From positions 427,768 to 491,767 of the forward strand of contig CASPWD010000001.1 of assembly GCA_949425635.1 (NCBI GenBank): DNA of 64,000 nt. Reading direction: 5' to 3'. Within the stretch, counting starts at the first letter, position 1. Each line of letters begins with the position of its first letter. This stretch comes from an uncultured Bacilli bacterium (GTDB lineage Bacteria; Bacillota_I; Bacilli_A; RF39; UBA660). Shown here one piece after another: positions 44,841 through 54,397 of this stretch. The notes under the pieces are model-generated. The model saw only the letters and a list, made by a program, of their open reading frames with translations, was not told where the DNA came from and ran no database searches. The position numbers and the translations under genes are program-made.

Positions 44841-45494
44841 ATGGGATTATTAGAAGAAGTAAAAAAAATTGAAGTTCCAGAAGAAAAAAATCCAGACTGG
44901 TACTATCATCATTTTCATTTTTTGGATGAAAAATTTAAGAATATGTTAGATGAAGGGTTGAAATGTCGAAAACTATTAGGTCAAAAATCATCTGGTAATA
45001 ATGGCCATTATTATATAAGTTTAATAAAAGATTTAGGTGAAGATAGTTTAAATTCTGGCTTTGATGGTTTTATGAGAGTATGTACTAGCTTTATTATTTC
45101 TGATATTCATCCTATTAAATGTTCAGTAAAAATGCAAAGTTTATATCATTTATTTGCATGGTCAAGAATTCCACTAAGAGGTTCTGGTTTTATAGATGAA
45201 TTTCAAGCTTATAAAACTATAACTCCAGATAAATTTATTGGAATTCAATGCCCTTTATACAATTGGATTAGCGAAGCTCTTGATGAACGTTATATAACTG
45301 ATTACACTACTGATCTTGCAAGTTTAAGAGACATTATAAAAATCATGAGAGCTTATGGAAAAGAACTACCCATATATGATTACTCACGAAGATCTGCTAA
45401 TGAAGTTCATCTAATTGACTCTGATGCTTATTTGGATGTTTGTGATAATTGGATTGATGATGTTCAAAAATTATCCAAAAGAAGATTTAAATAA
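44841..45494 (+). CDS. Unknown family, member 3
   Basis: 217 residues from the ATG at 44841 (TAGGAG upstream). Contains PDWYYHH, GLKCRKLLGQK, GHYYISLIKDL, FIISDIHPIKC, IPLRGSGFIDEFQAY, FIGIQCPLYNW and LPIYDYSRRS, in the order of members 1 and 2, with a longer insert before the last block. It has its own promoter and lies at the far side of the surface-protein pair, directly upstream of the str operon. Function unknown. Confidence 0.7.
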   Translation: MGLLEEVKKIEVPEEKNPDWYYHHFHFLDEKFKNMLDEGLKCRKLLGQKSSGNNGHYYISLIKDLGEDSLNSGFDGFMRVCTSFIISDIHPIKCSVKMQSLYHLFAWSRIPLRGSGFIDEFQAYKTITPDKFIGIQCPLYNWISEALDERYITDYTTDLASLRDIIKIMRAYGKELPIYDYSRRSANEVHLIDSDAYLDVCDNWIDDVQKLSKRRFK

Positions 45495-45564
45495 TACTAG
45501 ATAATAAAAATTTTTTTAACAAAATTTTTTCTCGTAAATTAGCAAAAAATTCTTATACAAATAG

Positions 45565-45593
45565 TTGACATTACATACTTAAAATGTTATAGT
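45565..45593 (+). promoter_or_regulatory. Promoter of the str operon (rpsL-rpsG-fusA-tuf)
   Basis: TTGACA (45565-45570), 17-base spacer ending TGT, TATAGT (45588-45593): nearly perfect with an extended -10. Confidence 0.88.
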
Positions 45594-45607
45594 ATGGTTG
45601 CATTTTA

Positions 45608-45639
45608 AATTGAGGTTCTATCTAGGTAGAACTTAATTT
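45608..45639 (+). promoter_or_regulatory. Hairpin in the rpsL leader
   Basis: AAATTGA plus GTTCTA pair with TAGAAC plus TTAATTT around one bulged G. A second, smaller ATACAC/GTGTAT hairpin lies beside the rpsL binding site. It is a candidate site for control by a ribosomal protein, not a known family that I can name. Confidence 0.5.
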
Positions 45640-45689
45640 AAAGGATTATTTGATACACCAGGATGTGTGTATATGAGAGGAGGACATAT

Positions 45690-46109
45690 ATGACAACTAT
45701 TAATCAATTAGTTAGAAAAAACAGAAAAGACAAAACAAAGAAAAGTAAGAGTCCTGTTTTAAATGTAGGTTTTAACAGTAAAGAAAGAAAATCAACTGTT
45801 CAAAACAGTCCACAAAAAAGAGGAGTTTGTACTAAAGTAGGTACTCGTACTCCAAAGAAACCTAACTCAGCATTAAGAAAATATGCACGTGTTAGATTAT
45901 CAAACGGAAGAGAAGTTGATACTTATATTCCAGGAGAAGGACACAATCTACAAGAACATAGTGTTGTATTAGTACGTGGTGGTCGTGTTAAAGACTTAAT
46001 CGGTGTTCGTTATCATATTATTCGTGGTACACTTGACACTCAAGGAGTTAATAACAGAAAACAAAGTCGTAGTAAATACGGTACTAAGAGACCTAAAGAT
46101 AGCAAATAA
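45690..46109 (+). CDS. rpsL: 30S ribosomal protein S12
   Basis: 139 residues from the ATG at 45690 (GAGGAGG upstream; the upstream in-frame ATG at 45663 lacks a site). Decoding-centre protein. [11 protein letters not shown] retains the Lys whose change gives streptomycin resistance. The second loop reads [10 protein letters not shown]: the normally invariant Pro of VKDLPGVRYH is Ile (residue 104). In E. coli changes at this Pro give streptomycin resistance or dependence and alter accuracy. Otherwise the sequence is typical. First gene of the str operon. Confidence 0.97.
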   Translation: MTTINQLVRKNRKDKTKKSKSPVLNVGFNSKERKSTVQNSPQKRGVCTKVGTRTPKKPNSALRKYARVRLSNGREVDTYIPGEGHNLQEHSVVLVRGGRVKDLIGVRYHIIRGTLDTQGVNNRKQSRSKYGTKRPKDSK

Positions 46110-46150
46110 TATTTACTAAATAAAAAAATATAAGGAAGGAGAGATTATAT

Positions 46151-46618
46151 ATGCGTAAAAGACGTGCAGTTAAAAGAGACGTATTACCAGATCCTATATA
46201 CAATTCAAAAGTTGTTACTAAATTAATTAACCAAATTATGCAAGATGGTAAAAAAGGAACAGCTGAAAGAATCCTATACGAAGCTTTTGACATGATTAAA
46301 GAAAAAACTGGAGAAAATCCAATGGATGTTTATGAAAAAGCTCTAGGAAACATTAAACCACTACTAGAAGTTAAATCTAGACGTGTTGGTGGATCTAACG
46401 TTCAAGTTCCTATCGAAGTTACTGACGAAAGAAGTCAAGCTTTAGCATTACGTTGGTTAGTAAACTATTCTAAAACTAGAAATGGTAAAGGAATGGCTGT
46501 TAATTTAGCAAATGAAATTATGGATGCTGCAAATGGTGTAGGTGGAGCTGTTAAAAAACGTGAAGATACTCACAAAATGGCTGAAGCTAATAAAGCATTT
46601 GCTCATTATAGATGGTAG
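46151..46618 (+). CDS. rpsG: 30S ribosomal protein S7
   Basis: 155 residues, normal size. It nucleates assembly of the 30S head by binding 16S r[22 protein letters not shown] at the start and [16 protein letters not shown] near 108 are typical. GGAAGGAG precedes the ATG; 41 bases after rpsL. Confidence 0.97.
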   Translation: MRKRRAVKRDVLPDPIYNSKVVTKLINQIMQDGKKGTAERILYEAFDMIKEKTGENPMDVYEKALGNIKPLLEVKSRRVGGSNVQVPIEVTDERSQALALRWLVNYSKTRNGKGMAVNLANEIMDAANGVGGAVKKREDTHKMAEANKAFAHYRW

Positions 46619-46629
46619 GAGAATAGAAT

Positions 46630-48702
46630 ATGGCAAGAGATGTTACAATAGATAAAATTCGTAATATTGGTATTATGGCACATATAGATGCTGGTAAAAC
46701 CACTACAACTGAAAGAATACTTTTCCATACAGGTATAACTCATAAAATTGGAGAAACTCACGATGGTGAATCTCAAATGGACTGGATGGAACAAGAAAAA
46801 GAACGTGGTATTACAATTACAAGTGCAGCTACAACTGCTCACTGGAAAGGTCATAGACTTAACATAATTGATACTCCAGGCCACGTAGACTTTACAATCG
46901 AAGTTCAAAGATCATTAAGAGTACTAGATGGTGCTGTAGCACTTATCGATGCTCAAGCTGGTGTTGAACCTCAAACTGAAACTGTTTGGCGTCAAGCAAA
47001 CGAATACAAAGTTCCTAGAATGATTTGTGCAAACAAAATGGGGAAATTGGGTGCTGACTTCTATTACAGTTTAAAAACAATTAAAGATAGATTAGGAGCT
47101 AATGCTGCTGCTATCGAACTACCTATCGGTGCTGAATCAGAATTCTGCGGAGTTATTAACCTTGTTACAATGAAGGCTTATAAATTTGATGGTTCTGAAC
47201 ATGAAAATGCTGAAGAAATTGAAATCCCAGCAGATATGGTAGAAAAAGCAAACGAATACAGAACAAAATTAATTGAATCTGTAGTTGAGTTTGATGATGC
47301 TCTAATGGAAAGATACCTAGAAGGTGAAGAACTTACTGAAGCTGAAATTAAAAATGCTATCAGAAAAGCTACATTATCTGTAGAATTCTTCCCAGTACTA
47401 TGTGCTGACGCATTAAGTAACCAAGGTATTAAACCATTACTAGATGCAGTTATCGATTATTTACCATCACCACTTGATGTTGAAGCAATCGAATGTACTG
47501 ATAAGAATGGTAACGATGTTTTAAGACATCCAAGCGATTCTGAACCATTTACTGCATTAGCATTCAAAATCATGACTGACCCATTTGTTGGACGTCTATC
47601 ATTCTTCAGAGTATATTCTGGAGTACTAAAGAGTGGTTCTTACGTATTAAACTCTACTAAGGGTGAAAAAGAAAGAATCGGACGTATTCTACAAATGCAT
47701 GCAAACCAAAGAAAAGAAATTACTGAAGTTTATGCAGGTGAAATTGCAGCTGCTGTAGGTTTAAAAAATACAACAACTGCTGATACATTATGTGCTGAAA
47801 ATGCCTTCTGTATCATGAAGGGTATGGAATTCCCTGAACCAGTTATTGATATTGCTATTGAAGCAAAGAGCAAAAATGACCAAGACAAAATGTCAATTGC
47901 TATTCAAAAACTAGTTGAAGAAGACCCAACACTAAGAGTAAAAACTGATGCTGAAACAGGACAAACAGTTCTTTCAGGAATGGGTGAATTACACTTAGAC
48001 GTAATCGTTGATCGTATGAGACGTGAATTCAATGTTGAAGTTAATAAAGGTAAACCACAAGTTGCTTACCGTGAAACTATCACAGTTGCTGCTGATTGTG
48101 AAGGTAAATACATCAAACAATCAGGTGGACGTGGACAATACGGACATGTTTGGATTAAATTCGAGCCAAATAAAGATCAAGGATACGAATTCGTTGATGC
48201 AATCGTTGGTGGAGTTGTTCCTCGTGAATACATTCCAGTAACAGACAAAGGATTACAAGAAGCTTTAGCTGGCGGTGTTCTTGCTGGATATCCAATGGTT
48301 GACGTAAAAGCAACGTTATTTGATGGTTCATACCATGATGTCGATTCATCAGAAATGGCTTTCAAAATTGCTGCAAGTTTAGCTCTTAAAGAAGCTAAAA
48401 ATAAATGTAAACCAGTTCTTCTAGAACCAATAATGAAAGTTGTTGTTGACGTTCCAGATGAATACATGGGTAACGTTATGGGAGACTTAACTAGTAGACG
48501 TGGACGTCCACTAGGACAAGAATCTATCGGTAATACTTTAAGAATCATTGCAATGGTACCACTATCAGAAATGTTTGGTTATGCAACTGACTTAAGAAGT
48601 AATACACAAGGTCGTGGAACATTCCAAATGGAAAAAGACCACTATGAAGAAGTTCCAAAATCTATCGCTGAAGAGATTATAAAGAAAAACAGCGCTCAAT
48701 AA
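46630..48702 (+). CDS. fusA: Elongation factor G, with altered NKxD motif
   Basis: 690 residues, five-domain translocase. G1 [12 protein letters not shown]2 [11 protein letters not shown]3 DTPGHVDF and domain IV loop ([10 protein letters not shown]) are normal. The G4 motif at 135-138 reads NKMG, where the Asp of NKMD that selects guanine is Gly (GGG, 47041-47043), followed by KLGADF. The surrounding bases are G-rich for this genome. Either the gene is unusual or the base calls are wrong. A second EF-G would explain tolerance, but none is in the window. Eleven bases after rpsG, GTAGGAG upstream. Confidence 0.96.
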   Translation: MARDVTIDKIRNIGIMAHIDAGKTTTTERILFHTGITHKIGETHDGESQMDWMEQEKERGITITSAATTAHWKGHRLNIIDTPGHVDFTIEVQRSLRVLDGAVALIDAQAGVEPQTETVWRQANEYKVPRMICANKMGKLGADFYYSLKTIKDRLGANAAAIELPIGAESEFCGVINLVTMKAYKFDGSEHENAEEIEIPADMVEKANEYRTKLIESVVEFDDALMERYLEGEELTEAEIKNAIRKATLSVEFFPVLCADALSNQGIKPLLDAVIDYLPSPLDVEAIECTDKNGNDVLRHPSDSEPFTALAFKIMTDPFVGRLSFFRVYSGVLKSGSYVLNSTKGEKERIGRILQMHANQRKEITEVYAGEIAAAVGLKNTTTADTLCAENAFCIMKGMEFPEPVIDIAIEAKSKNDQDKMSIAIQKLVEEDPTLRVKTDAETGQTVLSGMGELHLDVIVDRMRREFNVEVNKGKPQVAYRETITVAADCEGKYIKQSGGRGQYGHVWIKFEPNKDQGYEFVDAIVGGVVPREYIPVTDKGLQEALAGGVLAGYPMVDVKATLFDGSYHDVDSSEMAFKIAASLALKEAKNKCKPVLLEPIMKVVVDVPDEYMGNVMGDLTSRRGRPLGQESIGNTLRIIAMVPLSEMFGYATDLRSNTQGRGTFQMEKDHYEEVPKSIAEEIIKKNSAQ

Positions 48703-48776
48703 TAAATAATACTTGAAAAACTTTCAAGCATTAGATAAAATAGGTATGTATATATAAAAAAAGGAGGAAATAGAAA

Positions 48777-49946
48777 ATGGCAAAAGAAAAATTTGACCGT
48801 TCAAAATCACACGTTAATATTGGTACTATTGGACACGTTGACCATGGTAAAACAACATTAACAGCTGCAATTACAAAATATTTTGGTAAATTTGTTGATT
48901 ACGCTGATATCGACAAAGCTCCAGAAGAAAGAGAAAGAGGTATTACTATTAATACTGCTCACGTTGAGTATGAAACTGAAACACGTCACTATGCTCACGT
49001 TGACTGCCCAGGCCATGCTGACTACGTTAAGAACATGATCACTGGTGCTGCACAAATGGATGGTGCTATCCTAGTAGTTTCTGCTTCAGATGGACCAATG
49101 CCTCAAACTCGTGAACATATCTTACTTGCTCGTCAAGTTGGTGTTCCAAAAATCGTTGTATTCATGAACAAATGCGACCAAGTTGATGATCCAGAATTAT
49201 TAGACTTAGTTGAAATGGAAATTCGTGAATTATTAAGCGAATATGACTTCGATGGTGACAATTGTCCTATCGTTAGAGGATCTGCTTTAAAAGCTCTTGA
49301 AGGAAATGAATCAGATGTTCAAGCTATTAAAGACTTAATGGCTGAAGTTGACGGATATATTGATCTACCAACTCGTGATACTGATAAACCATTCCTAATG
49401 AGTATTGAAGACGTATTCACAATTTCAGGACGTGGTACTGTTGTTACAGGACGTGTTGAACGTGGTGAATTAAAACTTAACGACGAAGTTGAAATCGTTG
49501 GTTTAAGAGATACTCAAAAAACTGTTGTTACAGGTATCGAAATGTTTAGAAAATCACTTGACTCAGCTATGGCTGGTGATAATGCTGGTGCATTACTACG
49601 TGGTATTTCAAGAGATCAAGTTGAACGTGGACAAGTTCTAGCTAAACCTGGATCAGTTACTCCACATCATCATTTCAAAGGTTCTGTATACGTTCTAAGT
49701 AAAGACGAAGGAGGACGTCATACTCCATTCTTCGCAAATTACAGACCACAATTCTACTTCAGAACAACTGACGTTACTGGTGTAATTACTCTACCTGAAG
49801 GTGTTGAAATGGTTATGCCTGGTGATAACATTGATATGGAAGTTGAATTAATCGCTCCAGTAGCACTTGAAAATGGTACTAAGTTCTCTATCCGTGAAGG
49901 TGGACGTACTGTTGGTGCTGGTGTTGTTACAGAAATCGTTGAATAA
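48777..49946 (+). CDS. tuf: Elongation factor Tu
   Basis: 389 residues. It delivers aminoacyl-tRNA to the ribosome. GHVDHGKTT near 19, DCPGHADYV near 80, NKCDQVDD near 135 and GSALKALEG are intact, as are domains 2 ([13 protein letters not shown]) and 3 ([13 protein letters not shown]). The length is a few residues below common bacterial forms, in normal range. AAGGAGG precedes the ATG. Last gene of the str operon; an internal CTTGAAA/TTTCAAG hairpin before it has no T run. Confidence 0.98.
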   Translation: MAKEKFDRSKSHVNIGTIGHVDHGKTTLTAAITKYFGKFVDYADIDKAPEERERGITINTAHVEYETETRHYAHVDCPGHADYVKNMITGAAQMDGAILVVSASDGPMPQTREHILLARQVGVPKIVVFMNKCDQVDDPELLDLVEMEIRELLSEYDFDGDNCPIVRGSALKALEGNESDVQAIKDLMAEVDGYIDLPTRDTDKPFLMSIEDVFTISGRGTVVTGRVERGELKLNDEVEIVGLRDTQKTVVTGIEMFRKSLDSAMAGDNAGALLRGISRDQVERGQVLAKPGSVTPHHHFKGSVYVLSKDEGGRHTPFFANYRPQFYFRTTDVTGVITLPEGVEMVMPGDNIDMEVELIAPVALENGTKFSIREGGRTVGAGVVTEIVE

Positions 49947-49963
49947 TTTGTGTATATAATAAG

Positions 49964-49989
49964 AAAAGTGAATTTAATTTCACTTTTTT
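49964..49989 (+). terminator. Terminator of the str operon
   Basis: AAAAGTGAA and TTCACTTTT arms followed by T. Confidence 0.85.
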
Positions 49990-50030
49990 TTAATTGTGAA
50001 ATAAGATATAATAAATAAAGGTGATTTTGT

Positions 50031-52034
50031 ATGAAAGAGGATAAGGAAAAACAAAAAAATAACTCAACTATTTCTTCTAAAGTACAAGATAAAAAGGGAC
50101 AATCAAGTGAAGAATTACTTGAAGAAATTTTAAACAAAAAGAAGTCAAAAAAAACTAAAAAAATAAAAGATACAAAAGCAAAAGAAACAACAGAAACAGA
50201 TAGTAAATCATTAAAAAAATCTGAACAACAAAAAAGTGCTTCTAAAGAAAAATCATCTAAAACGAAAGAGTCAACAAAGAAAGTATCAAAAAACGTAAAA
50301 TCCAAGAAGACTAAAACAGAATTATCTGCTGATGAACTATTAGATAATATAATTGCTAAAAAAGCCAAAAAGACAAGCAGAAAAAAAACTTCTAGTAGTG
50401 AGAAATCTTTAGAAAAATCGAAAGAAGAAAAAGTATCAACTGAGATAAATCAAGCTAAAGAACCAGCAGAAACAAAAAATCTAGATACAACTCACAAAAA
50501 ATCAGATGAAAAAAAATCGGACAATCTTAACATTTCTGAAGAAGACAAAAAAAGTCCAGCACCAAAAAATCTTGATGACCTTATAATAACAAGAAAAATT
50601 ACTTTTGATGATCAGAATTTAAATTTGAAAAGTAAAAAAACTTTGCAGGAACTTCGAAAAGCTATAGAAGAATTTGATCGCTTAGAAACATTAAGTGAAA
50701 TAGCTAACAGCTCTGACAAGATCAACGATGCTAAAAAAGAAAATATTTTTGAAAACGAAGAAAATACAACTAAAGAGGAACCAGGAAATCGTGATTTATT
50801 TAAAACATCAATGATAGTCCTAGACAGTCGTTTTGATCGTCTATATAAAAGCGATAACGAAAATGAATTAGAAAAAACTAATATAGATGGGAATGAAAAA
50901 AATAGCGACAAAGAGGATATTTTTGATTCAGAAGAGATTGATGAACAAGAATACATAAACGATTTTGGAAACTTTGCTCCAGAAGAAGTTAGGCCACATC
51001 GAATTAAAAAGAAATCTTATTTTGATAAAGAAGAATTTAACCTAATTATTTTAATAACTTTTATTATTATATTATTAGCATTATTTATCCTTATTTTATT
51101 TCTGTATTTAGGAAATAGTGGTGAAAGTAATTCAATCAATTTAGAACCAGAAGTAAAAAATATTATTTCTGATGATAATTCAGATAAACAAGAATATGAA
51201 TATCAACAATGTTTACAAAGTGAAGTTCCAGAAATGGAAATATTGCCAAGTGAATTAGAAGATGAAATAGTACATCTCCATTATTATTTAGAGAAAAATT
51301 ACAAAACAAGTATTTTATATAAAGATTTAACTACAGGTTTTACATATGGTTACAACCAAGACGTAGTATATTATGCAGCCAGTACCATAAAAGCTTTAGA
51401 TGGTTTATATATTTATTCAAAAGCTGCTACTGGTGAATTAGACTTAGAAGAGAAAATTGAATATAAATCAAAATATAAAGCTCAATCAAGTAAAGGCATG
51501 AGCCAGTATAAATATGGTGAAAAAGTTTCATTAAGAAATTTGGTAAAATATGCAATAGTTTATAGTGATAATTCAGCCCATCATATGTTAATAGATTATA
51601 TTGGAAAAAATAATTTAAAAGAATTTGGTAAAAGTTTAGGAGCAACAGTAACATTGATGGGAAGCGATGACTTTGGTAGTATTAATGTAGAAGATGCCAT
51701 TATTTACATGAAATCCATTAATGATTTTATAAATAATAATCCTGAACTAGGCGAAGAATTAAAGACATATTTAATAACTGCAGAACAAAACGATTTAGAA
51801 CTAAAAGATTTAAATATAGAAGCAGCTCACAAATATGGTAATTATGGAAATTATTATCATGATTATGGAATAGTTTATGATGAACATCCGTATCTCGTTG
51901 CAATATTAACTACTGAAGGAAAAGGCGACTACGAAGAAAAAGTAAAAGATATAAATCGTCATATATATGAATTGCATAAGGCGTTCTATTCTACTCGTGA
52001 AAAACAATGTAAACTAGAAATTTATGGCAGTTAA
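50031..52034 (+). CDS. Membrane-anchored beta-lactamase-like serine hydrolase with long charged tail
   Basis: 667 residues. The first 335 are low-complexity, rich in Lys, Ser, Glu and Asp, and cytoplasmic. A strong membrane helix follows (about 341-364). The outer domain (about 405-655) is a penicillin-recognising hydrolase: S451-T-I-K454, S512-D-N514 and K601-Y-G, matching the 42398 protein, including the changed third motif and the HKYG...YYHD-x-GIVY block. A lactamase or wall-sensing role is possible; the tail is unusual. AAAGGTG precedes the ATG. It is convergent with the FemX-like gene. Confidence 0.85.
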   Translation: MKEDKEKQKNNSTISSKVQDKKGQSSEELLEEILNKKKSKKTKKIKDTKAKETTETDSKSLKKSEQQKSASKEKSSKTKESTKKVSKNVKSKKTKTELSADELLDNIIAKKAKKTSRKKTSSSEKSLEKSKEEKVSTEINQAKEPAETKNLDTTHKKSDEKKSDNLNISEEDKKSPAPKNLDDLIITRKITFDDQNLNLKSKKTLQELRKAIEEFDRLETLSEIANSSDKINDAKKENIFENEENTTKEEPGNRDLFKTSMIVLDSRFDRLYKSDNENELEKTNIDGNEKNSDKEDIFDSEEIDEQEYINDFGNFAPEEVRPHRIKKKSYFDKEEFNLIILITFIIILLALFILILFLYLGNSGESNSINLEPEVKNIISDDNSDKQEYEYQQCLQSEVPEMEILPSELEDEIVHLHYYLEKNYKTSILYKDLTTGFTYGYNQDVVYYAASTIKALDGLYIYSKAATGELDLEEKIEYKSKYKAQSSKGMSQYKYGEKVSLRNLVKYAIVYSDNSAHHMLIDYIGKNNLKEFGKSLGATVTLMGSDDFGSINVEDAIIYMKSINDFINNNPELGEELKTYLITAEQNDLELKDLNIEAAHKYGNYGNYYHDYGIVYDEHPYLVAILTTEGKGDYEEKVKDINRHIYELHKAFYSTREKQCKLEIYGS

Positions 52035-52069
52035 AAAGTACTAATAAACTTTAATTATTAGTACTTTTT
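52033..52069. terminator. Bidirectional terminator between convergent genes
   Basis: AAAAAGTACTAATAA (52033-52047) pairs with TTATTAGTACTTTTT (52055-52069). Confidence 0.92.
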
Positions 52070-53301
52070 TCTTTTCTTTTAAATTCTCTAGCTAATTGAC
52101 CACTTTGATCCATATTTTTATACAATCCTTCATTTATAATAAAATCAAATTCACCAATATATTCAAATGCCAAAGGGTTAAATCCCATTTTAAATTCATT
52201 TAGACCTTTATATGGATTAACGTTAGAAAAATCACCTGTTATTCCATTTAAATCCATAAAATCAAAATCATTTTTATAATATTCAATCAATTTATAATGT
52301 AGGAAGTAATTCGGACAAAACTTTTTAAAATCTTGATCATAACCACTTATTAGAATATTAACACGATTTTTATACTTAATTGTAATTGCACCAGCAATAT
52401 AGGCTGTCTTATTTTGAGCTAAACATCTAGTAGCATATGCAATATTTTCACTATACATATTTAGAGATGTATCAGAAACTAATTTTCTTCTTAAATTAGC
52501 GCTACTTGGATTAGCCATTACTTTATTAACAATAGCAGCATTTTTCGTTAATTCTTCATCATATTTTTTTCGAAGATTAATTAGACATTCTTCAAAGTCT
52601 ATTTGAACTAAAAAAACATCGATTTCATTTTTTTTTGAAAAAGCATTATAATAGTTGTAGTAGTGATTAATTGGATAATTTTTTTTATTCTTAATAAACT
52701 TATAAAGTATCTCTATATCTTCACGACTACCTTTTACTAAAGTCATTCCATTTCGAATACTTCTATTTATTTTATTTCTTGTATGTTTACTAACAGTTTT
52801 TAAATTAGTGTTCTTCAATACTTGAACCGCATTAAATCTTGGTACTTTTGTCTCAAAATGTCTATTATCTTTTAGTTTTCTAAAATGTAAATCAGCTAAA
52901 GTGTTTTCAATAGACAAATTTTTGTTGTGTATAACTTCTTTTCTTTTAAAATCTATTGTTCCTACTGAAATTTCTGGATTAACTTTAATAAAAGCAAAGT
53001 TTCTTTTGTAGTAATATTTTTTTAAAGCTTTTGTGAAGTCACTTAATAATCTTGGATTATAATAATCTATCAGAAATCCTTTAGGTGCATACCCATAACG
53101 AGAAAACATACCCAACTTCTTCGATAATATTAGAGAAGCTGCATGTATTTTACCACTATCATCAACAAATCCTAAGATATCGTAATCGTATCCCTGTTCA
53201 GATGCACAAAGTGCATAACTTGACGTTTGGTGATAACTTCCAAGAGGATGGTTATATGCAAAATCATTAAATTCAAATATTGATAAATTTTTTAATTTCA
53301 T
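52051..53301 (-). CDS. FemX/MurM-type aminoacyltransferase (peptidoglycan cross-bridge)
   Basis: 416 residues. The opening, with GSYHQTSSYALCASEQGYD and KLGMFSRYGYAPKGFLIDY, is the acyltransferase fold typical of FemABX proteins, and YFLHYKLIEYYKNDFDFMDLNGITGDF near the end, with NPYKGLNEFKMGF, is the conserved substrate end. They load amino acids from aminoacyl-tRNA onto lipid II side chains. It implies a walled cell with branched peptidoglycan. Whether it is FemX or MurM type cannot be settled by eye. Start ATG follows AAGGGG. Confidence 0.85.
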   Translation of the reverse strand: MKLKNLSIFEFNDFAYNHPLGSYHQTSSYALCASEQGYDYDILGFVDDSGKIHAASLILSKKLGMFSRYGYAPKGFLIDYYNPRLLSDFTKALKKYYYKRNFAFIKVNPEISVGTIDFKRKEVIHNKNLSIENTLADLHFRKLKDNRHFETKVPRFNAVQVLKNTNLKTVSKHTRNKINRSIRNGMTLVKGSREDIEILYKFIKNKKNYPINHYYNYYNAFSKKNEIDVFLVQIDFEECLINLRKKYDEELTKNAAIVNKVMANPSSANLRRKLVSDTSLNMYSENIAYATRCLAQNKTAYIAGAITIKYKNRVNILISGYDQDFKKFCPNYFLHYKLIEYYKNDFDFMDLNGITGDFSNVNPYKGLNEFKMGFNPLAFEYIGEFDFIINEGLYKNMDQSGQLAREFKRKEKSTNN

Positions 53302-53410
53302 GTTAGCAACCCCTTTGCTATAAATTTAAATAAGAGGTTATTATATCATATCTAAAAAATATTGCAATATATTTATTTATGCTTTAAAATTAGAATAGAG
53401 GTGAAGTCTT

Positions 53411-53980
53411 GTGGAGAAAATTATTAAAAGATTTGAAGTTATGATGATTGTATCGTTTATAATGTGTTTTTTAGATGTTATAGCTGGAGTTGTCTTTATA
53501 AAATGCACTGATCTTATTACTAGATTAAATGTAATTATTTTAGGAAGTTTAATTGTATTACATGGTTTATTTTATCTAATTAGATACATTTATGATGGTT
53601 TAGGAAACAAGTTTTTTGCTATAGATTTAATAATTAGTGTAGCTTCTCTAATTTTAGGAGTATTTACTATATTTAATCCATTTGAAGCGTTAAATGTTTT
53701 AGGACCTTTATTTGGAATTTGGATGATAATTTATGGTATTGAAAAAATTTATTATGGATATCGTTTCATGAAAGCCATGGAAGGTAGCTATCCTTTAACT
53801 TTATTTATCGGAATAATAATGGTTATAATGGGAATTCTATCAATGATAAATCCATTTTCATCATTTATGTTAATTACAAGATTAGTTGGAATATTCTTAA
53901 TTTGTTCTGGTTTATTAGAAGCAATGATTTGTAATTTATTTAGACAAAGAAGTCGTCATATCTTAACAATTTTTAAATAA
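53411..53980 (+). CDS. DUF308 (HdeD-like) membrane protein
   Basis: 189 residues, GTG start with AGAGGTGAAG upstream. Six short membrane helices, with paired repeats such as SLILGVFTIFNPFEAL and MVIMGILSMINPFSSF, as in the HdeD/DUF308 family. Function unknown; the E. coli relative is tied to acid stress. It stands alone. Confidence 0.85.
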   Translation: MEKIIKRFEVMMIVSFIMCFLDVIAGVVFIKCTDLITRLNVIILGSLIVLHGLFYLIRYIYDGLGNKFFAIDLIISVASLILGVFTIFNPFEALNVLGPLFGIWMIIYGIEKIYYGYRFMKAMEGSYPLTLFIGIIMVIMGILSMINPFSSFMLITRLVGIFLICSGLLEAMICNLFRQRSRHILTIFK

Positions 53981-53999
53981 AAAGGTATAATCAAAATAT

Positions 54000-54033
54000 A
54001 AGGAAAATCCGCATAAGAAACTTGATTTTCCTT
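54000..54033 (+). terminator. Long hairpin after the DUF308 gene
   Basis: A perfect 10-bp stem AAGGAAAATC/GATTTTCCTT with a 14-base loop and no T run, so termination is uncertain. Confidence 0.45.
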
Positions 54034-54084
54034 GATTTATCCCATATTATATGGTAAATTATTAGACAGAACGGAAGTGAACGT

Positions 54085-54300
54085 ATGGAAATAGCACTTT
54101 TAATAGTATCAGTATTACTAATCGCAATAGTATTACTACAAAGTAATAAAGCAAGTGATGCAAGCCAAATTATAAGTGGTGGAAATGATGCATTATTCCA
54201 AAATCAAAAAGAACGTGGTGTAGAATTACTTATTACAAGATTAACAATTCTTTTAGGAGCTGCTTTCTTTATAATATCTTTCATAATGTTTATTAAATAG
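54085..54300 (+). CDS. secG: Preprotein translocase subunit SecG
   Basis: 71 residues with two membrane helices; the middle reads VLLQSNKASDASQIISGGNDALFQ, here as VLLQSNK and ISGGNDALF, the hallmark of SecG. It assists SecYE in protein export. ACGGAAGTG precedes the ATG. The order secG-rnr-smpB is conserved in Firmicutes. Confidence 0.92.
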   Translation: MEIALLIVSVLLIAIVLLQSNKASDASQIISGGNDALFQNQKERGVELLITRLTILLGAAFFIISFIMFIK

Positions 54301-54321
54301 TCCGTTAAGGACTTTTTTTAA
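54299..54321 (+). terminator. Terminator between secG and rnr
   Basis: AGTCC-GTTAA-GGACT with seven T. Confidence 0.8.
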
Positions 54322-54397
54322 TCTGTTTTTTTTGGATAGAATATGTTATTATTTATATTAGATAAATATGATATAAAAAGGGATATAAGGTGATATT

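Noticed and set aside
49754..50368. Minus-strand frame of 204 codons spanning the tuf end
   Set aside because: It crosses the tuf coding end, the terminator and the charged tail of the next gene; composition comes from the opposite strand.
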